64,000 nt of DNA, from assembly GCA_030430205.1 (NCBI GenBank), contig JAUIGE010000022.1, forward strand, positions 1 through 64,000, read 5' to 3'. This document shows, in pieces, positions 53,932 to 64,000 of this stretch (position 1 is the first letter of the stretch; every line of letters begins with the position of its first letter). The stretch comes from Bacteroidia bacterium. Lineage in GTDB: Bacteria; Bacteroidota; Bacteroidia; J057. The notes beneath the pieces were generated by a model. It was not told the origin of the DNA and did no database searches. It saw only the letters and a list, made by a program, of their open reading frames with translations. Both the position numbers and the translations under genes were made by a program.

Positions 53932-55200
53932 TCAAAACCGATTTTCAATCAGCCTTTCAATATATTCTGCTACAGGCTCCATGCCCATTTTTTCAATTGT
54001 CTCTCCTGCAAAAGCAAAAACCATCAGTTGCTGTGCCTGCTTTAGCGGAATGCCTCTTGCCTGAAGGTAAAAAAGGGCATCTTCGTCCATTTGACCCGTG
54101 GTAGCGCCGTGGCTGCATTTCACATCATCGGCGTAGATTTCGAGCTGCGGTTTGGTATTGATGCTGGCGGTATTGGAAAGCAATACGTTGCGGTTGGATT
54201 GGTAGGCATTCGTTTTTTGTGCGGGTTGATGCACATGGATCTTTCCACGGAATGCAGCACTGGATTCATCATCCAGAATGCCTTTATACAATTCGTTGCT
54301 ATAACAATTGGGCGCAAAATGATCCACCAGGGTATGGTTGTCTACATGTTGCTTGTTATCAAGCATATAGAGGCCATTGAGCACGGAGGAGGTGTTTTCG
54401 CCTTTTAGGTGAAAGTGCAGGTTGTTGCGGACCCAGGCACCGCCCAGGGTGATGGTAAATAGCTGAACCTGGCTGTCTTTTGCCTGGTGGACTTCCGTCC
54501 TGTCAACTCCCATAGCCTCCTGGCTCTCCAATTGCAATTTTACATATTCGCAGCGCGCATTTTCACCTACAACCCATTCTGTGACTGCATTGCGGAAGGT
54601 GGCTTGCCCTGAAAGGCTGTGGAAAGATTCCACGACTTTCACCTCAGCAAATGCTTCCAGCACAAAAAGATTGCGGCTCTGTACCGCCGAAGCTTCATTT
54701 ACATCTGTCAAATGAAGGATATGCAGCGGCTTTTCAATTGCCTTATTTTTCTTTACAGATACCCAGACCCCTTCTTCCGCATAGGCGGCATTGATGGCTG
54801 CAAAAATATCTTCATCCAGGCTGGCAAGCTGTCCGAAATCTTTTTCAAAAGCTGAAAGCTGATCCGAAGTGATGGAGCTCAAACTATTGATAGTCAGCTT
54901 GCTATCCTTGTCGACATGAGATAGTTTTTCGCTGTATTTCCCATTGACAAATACCATCACATTAGCCTCCAGGCCCGGGATCAGAAATGGGGTAATATCT
55001 GTTACATTACCCCCTTTTGCCAGTTGGAAACTATGCTCAAGAAGCGGTTTAACGCTTGTATATTTCCAGGCTTCCCAACGAGTCGTAGGCAGGCTCATTT
55101 CCTTTAGCTGGGTTGCAGCAGCCTGCCTGAGGGCAGGAGCAGTCTTTGGCAAAGGCTGAGCAGAAAATTGTGAAACAAAAGAGTTTGTTTTGCTATCCAT
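53932..55200 (-). CDS. sufD: Fe-S cluster assembly protein SufD
   Basis: 422 residues from the ATG at 55200 (MDSKTNSFVSQF), 2 bases after the sufC stop; a start at 55230 would overlap sufC. Diagnostic features: TTRWEAWKYTSVKPLL near the N-terminus, a central beta-helix, and KCSHGATTGQMDEDALFYLQARGIP near residue 365-390. It pairs with SufB and SufC in the scaffold complex that builds Fe-S clusters. Confidence 0.94.
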   Translation of the reverse strand: MDSKTNSFVSQFSAQPLPKTAPALRQAAATQLKEMSLPTTRWEAWKYTSVKPLLEHSFQLAKGGNVTDITPFLIPGLEANVMVFVNGKYSEKLSHVDKDSKLTINSLSSITSDQLSAFEKDFGQLASLDEDIFAAINAAYAEEGVWVSVKKNKAIEKPLHILHLTDVNEASAVQSRNLFVLEAFAEVKVVESFHSLSGQATFRNAVTEWVVGENARCEYVKLQLESQEAMGVDRTEVHQAKDSQVQLFTITLGGAWVRNNLHFHLKGENTSSVLNGLYMLDNKQHVDNHTLVDHFAPNCYSNELYKGILDDESSAAFRGKIHVHQPAQKTNAYQSNRNVLLSNTASINTKPQLEIYADDVKCSHGATTGQMDEDALFYLQARGIPLKQAQQLMVFAFAGETIEKMGMEPVAEYIERLIENRF

Positions 55201-55202
55201 AA

Positions 55203-55955
55203 TTATGCGAGTGCTTCTTCTTTCAACCAATCGTAACCTTTCTCTTCCAGTTCAAGCGCAAGCTCTTTTCCACCAGATTTGACAATCTGACCATCAGAAA
55301 GCACATGCACGAAGTCGGGCACAATATAATCCAGCAGGCGCTGGTAATGGGTAATGACAATGAAGCTTCTTTTTTCGGAACGAAGCGTATTGACAGCCTC
55401 AGAAACGATGCGAAGCGCATCTATATCCAGACCGGAGTCGGTCTCGTCCATGAGCACCAATGAAGGTTCCAGCATGCTCATCTGGAAAATCTCGTTGCGC
55501 TTTTTTTCTCCGCCTGAAAAGCCCTCGTTCACGGAACGCTTGGTGAGTTTGCCATCCAATTTGACAAGCTCCTGCTTTTCTTTCATCAGCTTCAAAAACT
55601 GACCTGCGGTAAGCGGTTCCTGTCCGCGGTACTCGCGTACAGCATTTACAGAAGCGCGCATGAAGTTGGTCATGCTCACACCCGGAATCTCTACAGGATA
55701 TTGAAAGGCAAGAAATACGCCTTCTCCTGCGCGCTCTTCCGGCGCCAGCTCCATCAAGTCTTTTCCATGGAAAAGCACCTCCCCATCCGTGATCTCATAA
55801 TCATCTTTCCCTGCCAAAACAGAAGCCAGGGTACTTTTTCCAGAACCATTGGGGCCCATGATCGCATGAACTTCTCCTGGCTTGACCTCCAGATTGAGGC
55901 CTTTTAGTATTGCTTTATCCTCAATAGAGGCATGTAAGTTTTTTATAGAAAGCAT
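55203..55955 (-). CDS. sufC: Fe-S cluster assembly ATPase SufC
   Basis: 250 residues. Walker [17 protein letters not shown] near 35, Q-loop [14 protein letters not shown], signature [14 protein letters not shown], Walker [18 protein letters not shown]-loop ITHYQRLL. All are typical SufC. It energises the SufBCD scaffold. The start follows sufB by an 86-base spacer that is almost entirely a heptamer array. Confidence 0.95.
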   Translation of the reverse strand: MLSIKNLHASIEDKAILKGLNLEVKPGEVHAIMGPNGSGKSTLASVLAGKDDYEITDGEVLFHGKDLMELAPEERAGEGVFLAFQYPVEIPGVSMTNFMRASVNAVREYRGQEPLTAGQFLKLMKEKQELVKLDGKLTKRSVNEGFSGGEKKRNEIFQMSMLEPSLVLMDETDSGLDIDALRIVSEAVNTLRSEKRSFIVITHYQRLLDYIVPDFVHVLSDGQIVKSGGKELALELEEKGYDWLKEEALA

Positions 55956-55957
55956 TA

Positions 55958-56041
55958 TTCTTCGTTTTTCGTTCTTAGTTTTCTCTTGTCTCGGTTCTCG
56001 GTTCTCGGTTCTCGCCTCTCGCCTCTCGGTTCTCGCCTCTC
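55958..56041 (-). repeat. GAGAnnn heptamer array, 12 units, between sufB and sufC
   Basis: Twelve consecutive 7-base units on the minus strand begin directly after the sufB stop codon and end 2 bases before the sufC ATG. Units are GAGAGGC (3), GAGAACC (4), GAGACAA, GAGAAAA, then three drifting A-rich units (CTAAGAA, CGAAAAA, CGAAGAA). The phase never breaks. It lies inside a co-transcribed operon, so it is present in the mRNA. Confidence 0.9.
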
Positions 56042-57490
56042 CTACCCCACACTCCCTTCCAGGCTAATCGCCAGGAGCTTTTGCGCCTCCACAGCAAACT
56101 CCATAGGAAGCTGGTTGAGCACTTCTTTGGCGTAGCCATTGACGATAAGACCGATGGCGGTCTCTTCATCGATGCCTCTTTGGGTGCAGTAGAAGATTTG
56201 ATCTTCTCCGATTTTGGAAGTAGTGGCTTCGTGTTCCACTTTGCCTGTATTATTTCCCACTTCGATGTAGGGAAAGGTATGTGCACCGCAATTGCTTCCT
56301 ACCAGGAGGGAGTCACACTGCGAGAAATTTCGGGCATTATCGGCTGATTTGGCGATTTTTACCAAACCGCGATAGCTGTTATTGCTTTTACCTGCCGAGA
56401 TACCTTTTGAGATAATGAGGCTGGTGGTGTTTTTACCGATATGCATCATTTTGGTGCCGGTATCGGCCTGCTGCATGCCGTTGGTAACGGCGACGGAGTA
56501 AAATTCGCCGCGGCTGTTGTCGCCTTTCAGAATCACGGAAGGATACTTCCAGGTGATCGCCGAGCCTGTTTCTACCTGTGTCCAGGATATTTTGGCGCGA
56601 TTTCCTTTACAGATACCGCGTTTGGTTACGAAATTATAGATACCGCCTTTACCCGTTTTGAAATCGCCAGGGTACCAGTTTTGGACCGTTGAGTATTTGA
56701 TTTCAGCTTCTTCCTCAGCGACCAACTCGACGATTGCCGCGTGAAGCTGGTTCTCATCGCGCATAGGGGCTGTACAGCCTTCGAGATAAGAGACATAGCT
56801 TTTGTCTTCAGCTACGATAAGCGTGCGCTCAAATTGTCCGGTATTTCGCTCATTGATGCGGAAATAGGTGGAAAGCTCCATGGGGCAGCGCACTCCTTTG
56901 GGAATGTAAACGAAAGAGCCATCGGTGAAGACGGCGGAGTTTAAGGCTGCATAATAATTGTCGGTATAAGGAACGACAGTACCGATGTATTTTTTGACCA
57001 GTTCCGGGTATTCCTGAATTGCATCGCTCATGGAGCAGAAAATGATGCCTTTTTCTGCCAGCTTTTCTTTGTAGGTCGTTTTGATGGAAACACTGTCCAC
57101 GACAGCATCAACGGCTACACCCGCGAGCATTTTTTGCTCATAGAGAGGAATCCCTAACTTCTCAAAAGTCTTGAGCAATTCCGGATCGACTTCGTCGAGG
57201 CTGCCCAGGGCTTTTTTCTGCTTGGGAGCAGAGTAATATATGATGTTCTGAAAATCAATTTTAGGGTAGTTGACATGGGCCCATGTCGGTTCCGTCATTT
57301 TGAGCCAGTGGCGATAAGCCCGCAGCCTGAATTTCAACATCCATTCCGGCTCATTTTTTTTGAAGGAAATCAAGCGGATGATATCTTCATTCAAGCCAAT
57401 GGGGGCCTGCTCTGACTCTATATCTGTGACGAAACCAAACTCATATTTTTGTTCGGAAGCTAGTTCTTTGATGAGTTTTTCTTCTGTCAT
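56042..57490 (-). CDS. sufB: Fe-S cluster assembly protein SufB
   Basis: 482 residues, usual length. N-terminal [28 protein letters not shown] is typical; core motifs [24 protein letters not shown]-like [40 protein letters not shown] and the conserved [17 protein letters not shown]. First gene of the suf run. The promoter region shows an inverted repeat that may be a Fe-S or oxidative-stress operator. Confidence 0.95.
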   Translation of the reverse strand: MTEEKLIKELASEQKYEFGFVTDIESEQAPIGLNEDIIRLISFKKNEPEWMLKFRLRAYRHWLKMTEPTWAHVNYPKIDFQNIIYYSAPKQKKALGSLDEVDPELLKTFEKLGIPLYEQKMLAGVAVDAVVDSVSIKTTYKEKLAEKGIIFCSMSDAIQEYPELVKKYIGTVVPYTDNYYAALNSAVFTDGSFVYIPKGVRCPMELSTYFRINERNTGQFERTLIVAEDKSYVSYLEGCTAPMRDENQLHAAIVELVAEEEAEIKYSTVQNWYPGDFKTGKGGIYNFVTKRGICKGNRAKISWTQVETGSAITWKYPSVILKGDNSRGEFYSVAVTNGMQQADTGTKMMHIGKNTTSLIISKGISAGKSNNSYRGLVKIAKSADNARNFSQCDSLLVGSNCGAHTFPYIEVGNNTGKVEHEATTSKIGEDQIFYCTQRGIDEETAIGLIVNGYAKEVLNQLPMEFAVEAQKLLAISLEGSVG

Positions 57491-57565
57491 TTTATTTGCG
57501 CTAAAGTGTTAAAAAGACTTGTGAAAGTCTGTTCTCCAATGAAATAGGAGCCGAAGTTAATTACT

Positions 57566-57599
57566 TATTTAGACTAATACTAAATAGGGCCCAAAAATG
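57566..57599 (-). promoter_or_regulatory. Candidate sufB promoter with downstream inverted repeat
   Basis: On the minus strand CATTTTTG (57599-57592) is one mismatch from TAnnTTTG. Directly after it lies TATTTAG-N7-CTAAATA (7-bp inverted repeat, 57586-57566), where a bound repressor would cover the start of transcription. Regulator unknown; an Rrf2-type Fe-S sensor would be a reasonable guess. Confidence 0.45.
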
Positions 57600-57763
57600 T
57601 TTGAAAGAGTTACCATTCCTTTTCTGCCAACATGAAGGATATTCGCTTTCATTTACAGCATATTTATTGTTGATATTTTATTAAAATAATTATAAATTCC
57701 ACACTGATAAATACTTATTCTTATAAATAATTTCTTCCTTTTTAATCTTTTATTCAAAAAACC

Positions 57764-58891
57764 ATGAAAATTAAAACTACCCTACCCCTGCTCCTCCTGA
57801 TAGCAGGCTTCATGCTCTCGACTACGCAAGTTGTTATGGCACAGGCCCCTGAAGGCCTCTCTTATCAGGCTGTTGCACGTGATGGCAGCGGGATGTTGCT
57901 GGCCAATCAAAACATTGATGTAAAGTTTGAAGTCCGTGAAACGTCAGCCAGCGGTACGGTTATCTATGACGAAGTGCATGCCGTTACGACCAATGATTTT
58001 GGGCTTTTTACTGCCACGATCGGCATGGGAACAGCCGGAACAGGCATATTCAGCAACATCATCTGGGGAAGTGAAAAGCACTTTCTACGCGTTTTGATCG
58101 ATACCGGAAGCGGATTTGTCATCATGGGTACAACCCAATTTATGAGTGTGCCCTATAGCCTGATGGCGAAAAATGCAGACAAGGCAACAAATATGAACCT
58201 GAATGAGCTCACAGATGTGAGTGCGCCCACTCCTGCCAATGGAGAAACCCTGAAATGGAATGGTACCGATTGGGTGGCTTCCCCCGATGACGTGGGAACT
58301 TCTCCCTGGAGTCCCAGTGGTTCCGATATCTACTACAACTCTGGAGATGTGGGCATTGGCATCACAAATCCTGTGAATCCTCTGTCTGTACTTCAGGTAA
58401 CTGGTACGAGTAATACGGTGAGATTAGAATCCCAGGATCACCCCGCTGGCAAAGATTTGCTGGAACTCATCGTGCCATCAGGGTCTACAGCAAGTTCTCA
58501 ATTTATTGAGATGCAAAACGGTAGCAGCATCGTGGCCGCTGTCAATTCTGACGGATCAGCGAAATTTAAGTCTATTCAATTTGAAGATAATAGCGTTCAG
58601 ACAACGGCTGCTATCGGACCTAAAGCCTTTGGGTTTGTACAAAGTGCGGGAACCACTTCTTCAGGTTCAGGGAACTATTCAGTCAGTTGGGACGCCTCAA
58701 ACGATCGGTACGAGATTACCATCACTGGCGAAACCTATTTCTGGACTGCTTATACCAGTATCATCACTCCTGCTTCAGCAGGAATCAGTTCTATCCGGAC
58801 AAGCAGTGTAGGCGGAAAATTATTGGTATATCTATCCAATTCTTCAGGCAGCCTCATTCAAGGCAACTTCCAGTTTGTGACATATAAATAG
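57764..58891 (+). CDS. Secreted repeat-poor structural protein of Bacteroidota type
   Basis: 375 residues. Signal peptide ends near VVMAQ. The start QAPEGLSYQAVARDGSG and INDVKFEVRE-like segment is the common N-terminus of a large Bacteroidota family of exported proteins with tail-fibre-like C-termini (GIGITNPVNPLSVLQVTG, SIQFEDNSVQTTAA). No T9SS sorting domain. It is followed by a small sorting-domain protein 19 bases later, a pairing common in this group. Function unknown, possibly surface or matrix structure. Confidence 0.75.
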   Translation: MKIKTTLPLLLLIAGFMLSTTQVVMAQAPEGLSYQAVARDGSGMLLANQNIDVKFEVRETSASGTVIYDEVHAVTTNDFGLFTATIGMGTAGTGIFSNIIWGSEKHFLRVLIDTGSGFVIMGTTQFMSVPYSLMAKNADKATNMNLNELTDVSAPTPANGETLKWNGTDWVASPDDVGTSPWSPSGSDIYYNSGDVGIGITNPVNPLSVLQVTGTSNTVRLESQDHPAGKDLLELIVPSGSTASSQFIEMQNGSSIVAAVNSDGSAKFKSIQFEDNSVQTTAAIGPKAFGFVQSAGTTSSGSGNYSVSWDASNDRYEITITGETYFWTAYTSIITPASAGISSIRTSSVGGKLLVYLSNSSGSLIQGNFQFVTYK

Positions 58892-58910
58892 CATATAAAG
58901 CTTCAGGATT

Positions 58911-59417
58911 ATGAAAAAATATACAGCAATTATCCTTCTGATGACAGGAATAGGCTGGGCCTGTATGGCTCAATCTCTTGACCGTCAGGTGATTTCTTCC
59001 ACAGGTGACTTCAGTAGCTCAGGCAATCTGCAACTCTCCTCTACTGTAGGAGAAATTGCCACAGAGACGCATATCAGCGGTTCTGTGACACTTACCCAGG
59101 GTTTTCAACAGCCTGATAGCAAAGGAAATGTCGGTATTGAAGATTTGGAAATAAGCTTAAACTACAGTGTTTTCCCCAATCCCACTGCAGGCAAACTTCA
59201 CCTCCACCTGACTTCCGAAAACCCTGTCCATTTTAGCATTCAGCTTACAGACATGAGTGGCCGCCAAACGGGCATAGGGGTTCAAGACCTCCACGTGATG
59301 GGCACAGTCAAAGAAGAATTAGACCTCAGTTCATTGGCCAATGGACAATATGTGCTTTTGCTCATAGATGCGACGCATCAGATACAAAAAGCACTTCATA
59401 TCATGAAGATTGAATAA
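58911..59417 (+). CDS. Small secreted protein with T9SS sorting domain
   Basis: 168 residues. Signal peptide ends near CMAQ. The short mature part (QVISSTGDFSSSGNLQLSSTVGEIATET, cited in pieces elsewhere as SSTVGEI and LTQGFQQP) is a recurring cassette of Bacteroidota genomes and leads to a sorting domain starting VFPNPTAG. It follows the previous gene by 19 bases and is probably its operon partner. Function unknown. Confidence 0.8.
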   Translation: MKKYTAIILLMTGIGWACMAQSLDRQVISSTGDFSSSGNLQLSSTVGEIATETHISGSVTLTQGFQQPDSKGNVGIEDLEISLNYSVFPNPTAGKLHLHLTSENPVHFSIQLTDMSGRQTGIGVQDLHVMGTVKEELDLSSLANGQYVLLLIDATHQIQKALHIMKIE

Positions 59418-59449
59418 GCCATTCAACCTCTAAAAAGGCAGACCATCTC

Positions 59450-61183
<1,734 letters not shown>

Positions 61184-61368
61184 TCAAAGTTATTGCATAT
61201 CTTTAAGTATAAATTTGAAGATTTCGCAACAACTCCCTTTTTATACTCCTTCCTAAATACTCAGCCCCATCCAGCAAAGTGCTCCTGAACGACGACGTGT
61301 AGTGACTATTGTAATGCTTCATGTACCCACGCTATTTAATTTATTTGGAATGAGAAATTTGGGCACTT

Positions 61369-61893
61369 ATGAAAAAGTTATTTTTACTCGGATTTTTATT
61401 TTGCCTGTCTGGAGTGCTTGCCGGGCAAAATATCATGTTTTTAAACTATGAGAAGTACGCCAGTTATGACAAAGTGAAACACTTTTGTCATGAACAGCCC
61501 TTGACTGATGTGCTATTTGAGCAGCAAGAGCAAATGATGCTCGTGCAGTTGAAGTCTTTTATGTTCCGTTATGAGTTTTATGATGAAGCCCTCTACCGTA
61601 TCACGATGACCAAGGAATTTGACGACCTCAAAACCGCAAGAGTAGCAGAAAAAGGCGTATTGCATTACTTTGATGCAATCGGAGCGCAATTGGTGGAAAA
61701 TGTATCGCTGGGCAATACCCGGCAGTATGTCTGCCTGAGAGATGGCAGGGTAATGGAATTATTTATCACCTACCACCACGCGGAGGCTATCACCTTTGAG
61801 CTCAGCTCAAAATTCGTAAACCGGACTCCGGCTTATGACCTGGACAAGTATACCGATCTTGCCGGGGAGGCCCTGATCTCCAGAAGAGATTAA
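61369..61893 (+). CDS. Secreted protein of unknown function
   Basis: 174 residues. Signal peptide MKKLFLLGFLFCLSGVLAG, cut near residue 19. The mature part is charged, with a repeated F/Y-rich pattern (KSFMFRYEFYDEALYRITMTKEFDDLK) and no cysteine cluster or sorting domain. No family was recognised. It has its own upstream region, where TAAATTTG at 61210-61217 is an exact -7 motif, and a strong terminator follows. Confidence 0.65.
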   Translation: MKKLFLLGFLFCLSGVLAGQNIMFLNYEKYASYDKVKHFCHEQPLTDVLFEQQEQMMLVQLKSFMFRYEFYDEALYRITMTKEFDDLKTARVAEKGVLHYFDAIGAQLVENVSLGNTRQYVCLRDGRVMELFITYHHAEAITFELSSKFVNRTPAYDLDKYTDLAGEALISRRD

Positions 61894-61899
61894 TCCTAA

Positions 61900-61938
61900 A
61901 GTTCCTGCATTCAGGTTTTTGACCTGAATGCAGGAACT
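61900..61938 (+). terminator. Perfect 17-bp hairpin terminator between convergent genes
   Basis: AGTTCCTGCATTCAGGT and its complement form a perfect 17-bp stem with a 5-base loop, followed by CCATTTTTAC. It ends the rightward gene at 61893; on the other strand there is no T-run, so it is weaker for the leftward gene ending at 61945. Confidence 0.75.
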
Positions 61939-61944
61939 CCATTT

Positions 61945-64000
61945 TTACTTCACTATTTTTTTGGACACCAGGACCTGACCCTCTTTTCTTAAAACAGCCA
62001 GGTAGATTCCCTTTGCAAATGGAAAATCTATTTCCAGTTTTTCGCTTGTAGCAGGGAAACGTTTTTCCATTACCCTCTGCCCATTTAAACTAAAAAGTTC
62101 AAAACTCAGCTCTCCTTCCACAGGAGATGCAAGCTCATATATTAGGTTTAGGCGATCCTGTATAGGATTGGGGTAAATGATCATTTGGTTTTGCGCGCTG
62201 AATGGTTCTCCTATCCCAACCATTGCCTCTCCATCAGTTACCAGAAAAACGTCTATTCCCGCCTCTAGAATATTCTGTATGTTCAAATCTCCTACAGCAA
62301 AGGTAACCCTCACCGAATTGCTGAAGGAAGAGAAGAAATTATTGAGGTGAATTGCCTTTTGCTCGTTCCACCGATTTCTCCATGCATTGGCATATTTTGC
62401 CACTTCTATGTTTTGCCCTCCATTGTTTACTATGACACGCAAAGTGTCATCTCCGTCTTTGAAGCCATTGGTGCTGAAGTTGAGTAACCACCAATGGTAG
62501 CGCAAAACGGGATCTGCAAAGGTACTCAGATCCATAGTGGGAGAAGTCAGGACGGTGCTGCCGTCATCTACATCGTCCTCAAAATATTCTCCGGGCATAT
62601 TTCCTGTTACAAAAGCCTGCTTACCAAAATCAGTAGCCATATCTACATTTGGATTCGCCACATTTCCAAACAAATCCGTGCCATTGGGTTCCCCTCTTTC
62701 CCAAATCCCTGACATGGCATCACCTGTAACGCTCCAATTGTAATCAAAGATAAAATCATCATAATAGCCCTTGTGGAGTTCAATGGTAACAGAATTATTC
62801 ATGCTGTCAACCTGGACTTGTACTCCATGGGTGATATAGCCCCATTTTCCGGCTGCAACATCATATTGGCCTGCAAATAGGGCCGTATCCGTTGCGGTTC
62901 CATTCATATCAGCCTGATAATCAATGCTTGCAGCATCGGCAGGCGCATTGACCTGGATATAGGCATTGGGAATAGGTTGTTTGCTTATGGCATCTACCAC
63001 ATGAAATGTATAGGCTACTTTGGGAGCCACTTCCATAGCGACATCCTCCACGCTAAGCATTCCATTCGTTAAGCTTACACTTCGGTTTGCTGATACATAT
63101 CCATATTTGATAAAGGTCAATTGATAAGTTCCAGCATCCGCTGTGCCTGTAGCATAGGCTCCCATATTGTTGGTTCCTGTTTCCAACTCACTTTTGGGAG
63201 ATTGTATGATCACATTGTTTAAAGATTGATTCGTTGCGGCACTTGTTACATTTCCTTCCAGGTAACAAGCGCGTGTATAATTTGATTGAAAGACAAATAA
63301 GCCTTCCTGTATGTCTGTAGCCAATACCAATCCGGAAGGCAAAAAGGGATAAGCTCCCCAGCAGCCCTCTGTGTCTCCATTTTCCATTGGGCTGGTATCA
63401 TAATAGCCGACCTCCACCAGGTTGGTGGGGCGCGTTGCATCTACGATATTGAGGCCATCTTTATAATAGGAGGTAACGAGAAAGTCATTAAAGACATGCA
63501 CATTATGCGGCACAGCCCGGCCTTCACTCAGGCTCGATCGAATCCTGTCCAGTTCAATAATATCCGTTGGGTCAGATACATCCCATGCGTAAACATAGGC
63601 CGCATCTAACTCATCGGTAGTAAAACAGACATTACCTGAACCATTGAGCCAGGTATTGTGGGTAAAGGAATTTGCGTAGGAACGCGAACCCAATACTACA
63701 GGATTTGCCTTGTTGGCTACATTGATGATGGTCAGTAAGCCATCATCCACTTCGCCGGCATAAGCCAGGTTATTTCTCACATACACATCGTGCACATAGC
63801 GCTCGGTATAAGCCCCCAGATAAAGGGGTTGCCAGGGATTAGGCTTCAGGTCAAACATGACCATGCCGCCATTGTAATTGCCTGTCCCATTCGAATTATT
63901 CACTCCAACGAGGTACATGATGCCATTTTCATCTATCCAAACATTGTGGGCAGTCTCAACCGACTGAAGGATGGTATCCTTGAAGTTGACACTGGATGGC
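61945..64000 (-). CDS. Choice-of-anchor B family surface protein with T9SS sorting domain (5' end outside window)
   Basis: At least 685 residues; the frame is open to the window edge, so the start and signal peptide are missing. The first part is a LVIVD-type propeller (TAHNVWIDENGIMYLVGVN, LLTIINVANKANPVVLGSR, AYVWDVSDP-like segments, LNIVDATRPTNLVEVGYY). Then a carboxypeptidase-regulatory-like segment (KSELETGTNNMGAYATG...), a jelly-roll-like domain, and a sorting domain beginning IYPNPIQDR and ending SKKIVK. Paralog of the protein at 31714. Probably a surface protein; ligand unknown. Confidence 0.88.
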   Translation of the reverse strand, partial: PSSVNFKDTILQSVETAHNVWIDENGIMYLVGVNNSNGTGNYNGGMVMFDLKPNPWQPLYLGAYTERYVHDVYVRNNLAYAGEVDDGLLTIINVANKANPVVLGSRSYANSFTHNTWLNGSGNVCFTTDELDAAYVYAWDVSDPTDIIELDRIRSSLSEGRAVPHNVHVFNDFLVTSYYKDGLNIVDATRPTNLVEVGYYDTSPMENGDTEGCWGAYPFLPSGLVLATDIQEGLFVFQSNYTRACYLEGNVTSAATNQSLNNVIIQSPKSELETGTNNMGAYATGTADAGTYQLTFIKYGYVSANRSVSLTNGMLSVEDVAMEVAPKVAYTFHVVDAISKQPIPNAYIQVNAPADAASIDYQADMNGTATDTALFAGQYDVAAGKWGYITHGVQVQVDSMNNSVTIELHKGYYDDFIFDYNWSVTGDAMSGIWERGEPNGTDLFGNVANPNVDMATDFGKQAFVTGNMPGEYFEDDVDDGSTVLTSPTMDLSTFADPVLRYHWWLLNFSTNGFKDGDDTLRVIVNNGGQNIEVAKYANAWRNRWNEQKAIHLNNFFSSFSNSVRVTFAVGDLNIQNILEAGIDVFLVTDGEAMVGIGEPFSAQNQMIIYPNPIQDRLNLIYELASPVEGELSFELFSLNGQRVMEKRFPATSEKLEIDFPFAKGIYLAVLRKEGQVLVSKKIVK

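Overview
The window reads as a chromosomal segment of a Bacteroidota bacterium, most likely of the Saprospiraceae/Lewinella group. At least eight genes encode large secreted proteins ending in type IX secretion (T9SS) sorting domains with FPNP-like motifs. Several intergenic regions carry the Bacteroidota promoter motif TAnnTTTG, sometimes with TTTG about 20 bases upstream. There is a futalosine hydrolase (futalosine route to menaquinone), SufBCD/SufS iron-sulfur assembly, an LptF/G permease and WG-repeat, TPR and CHAT proteins. The placement is inferred from protein families and signals, not from a marker gene. No rRNA, tRNA, CRISPR array, transposase or integrase was found.

Layout. 0-2.3 kb: a phage-repressor-like HTH gene with two small membrane-protein genes behind an operator flanked by divergent promoter motifs, closed by two terminators; an AT-rich unknown gene follows. 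2.4-6.1 kb: secreted vanadium-haloperoxidase-like enzyme, an unknown protein, a small T9SS protein. 6.5-12.1 kb: a pirin operon with a palindromic operator over its promoter, a TPR protein, a lipoprotein and PIN-PhoH. 12.1-15.7 kb: a non-coding region with DnaA-box-like sites and hairpins, then metX and metY behind a SAM-I riboswitch with promoter and leader terminator. 16-19 kb: SprB-repeat surface protein. 19-29 kb: mqnB and a convergent run of nine genes: TetR, LolA-like protein, two FtsX-type permeases, LolD-like ATPase, beta-barrel protein, acyltransferase, WG-repeat lipoprotein and LptF/G. 29-35 kb: small kinases, a cyclophilin lipoprotein, a choice-of-anchor-B surface protein and an ABC exporter. 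35-38.3 kb: DUF3108-like protein, thrC, thrB. 38.3-43 kb: a TPR-CHAT protease-like protein divergent from an ECF sigma factor and a membrane anti-sigma-like protein. 43-49.6 kb: Tat-exported amidase, YfbR-type nucleotidase, glucosaminidase, 1290-residue T9SS protein. 49.8-57.5 kb: suf genes split by two AT-rich exported-protein genes, one with a tetranucleotide repeat in its signal peptide. 57.7-64 kb: two secreted proteins, pyrG, an unknown secreted protein and a choice-of-anchor-B protein cut by the window end.

Most notable observations: (1) the TPR-CHAT / ECF sigma / anti-sigma locus, which suggests a periplasmic caspase-like protease controlling a sigma factor; (2) a (TTTG)6 tract that leaves a lipoprotein out of frame with its only nearby ATG, as expected of a phase-variable switch; (3) GAGAnnn heptamer arrays filling intergenic spacers, two of them along almost the whole stop-to-start gap; (4) the SAM-I riboswitch with a downstream leader terminator and a (CAA)7 tract; (5) a DnaA-box-like cluster in a 725-bp non-coding region; (6) a 20-bp palindrome containing the pirin -7 element.
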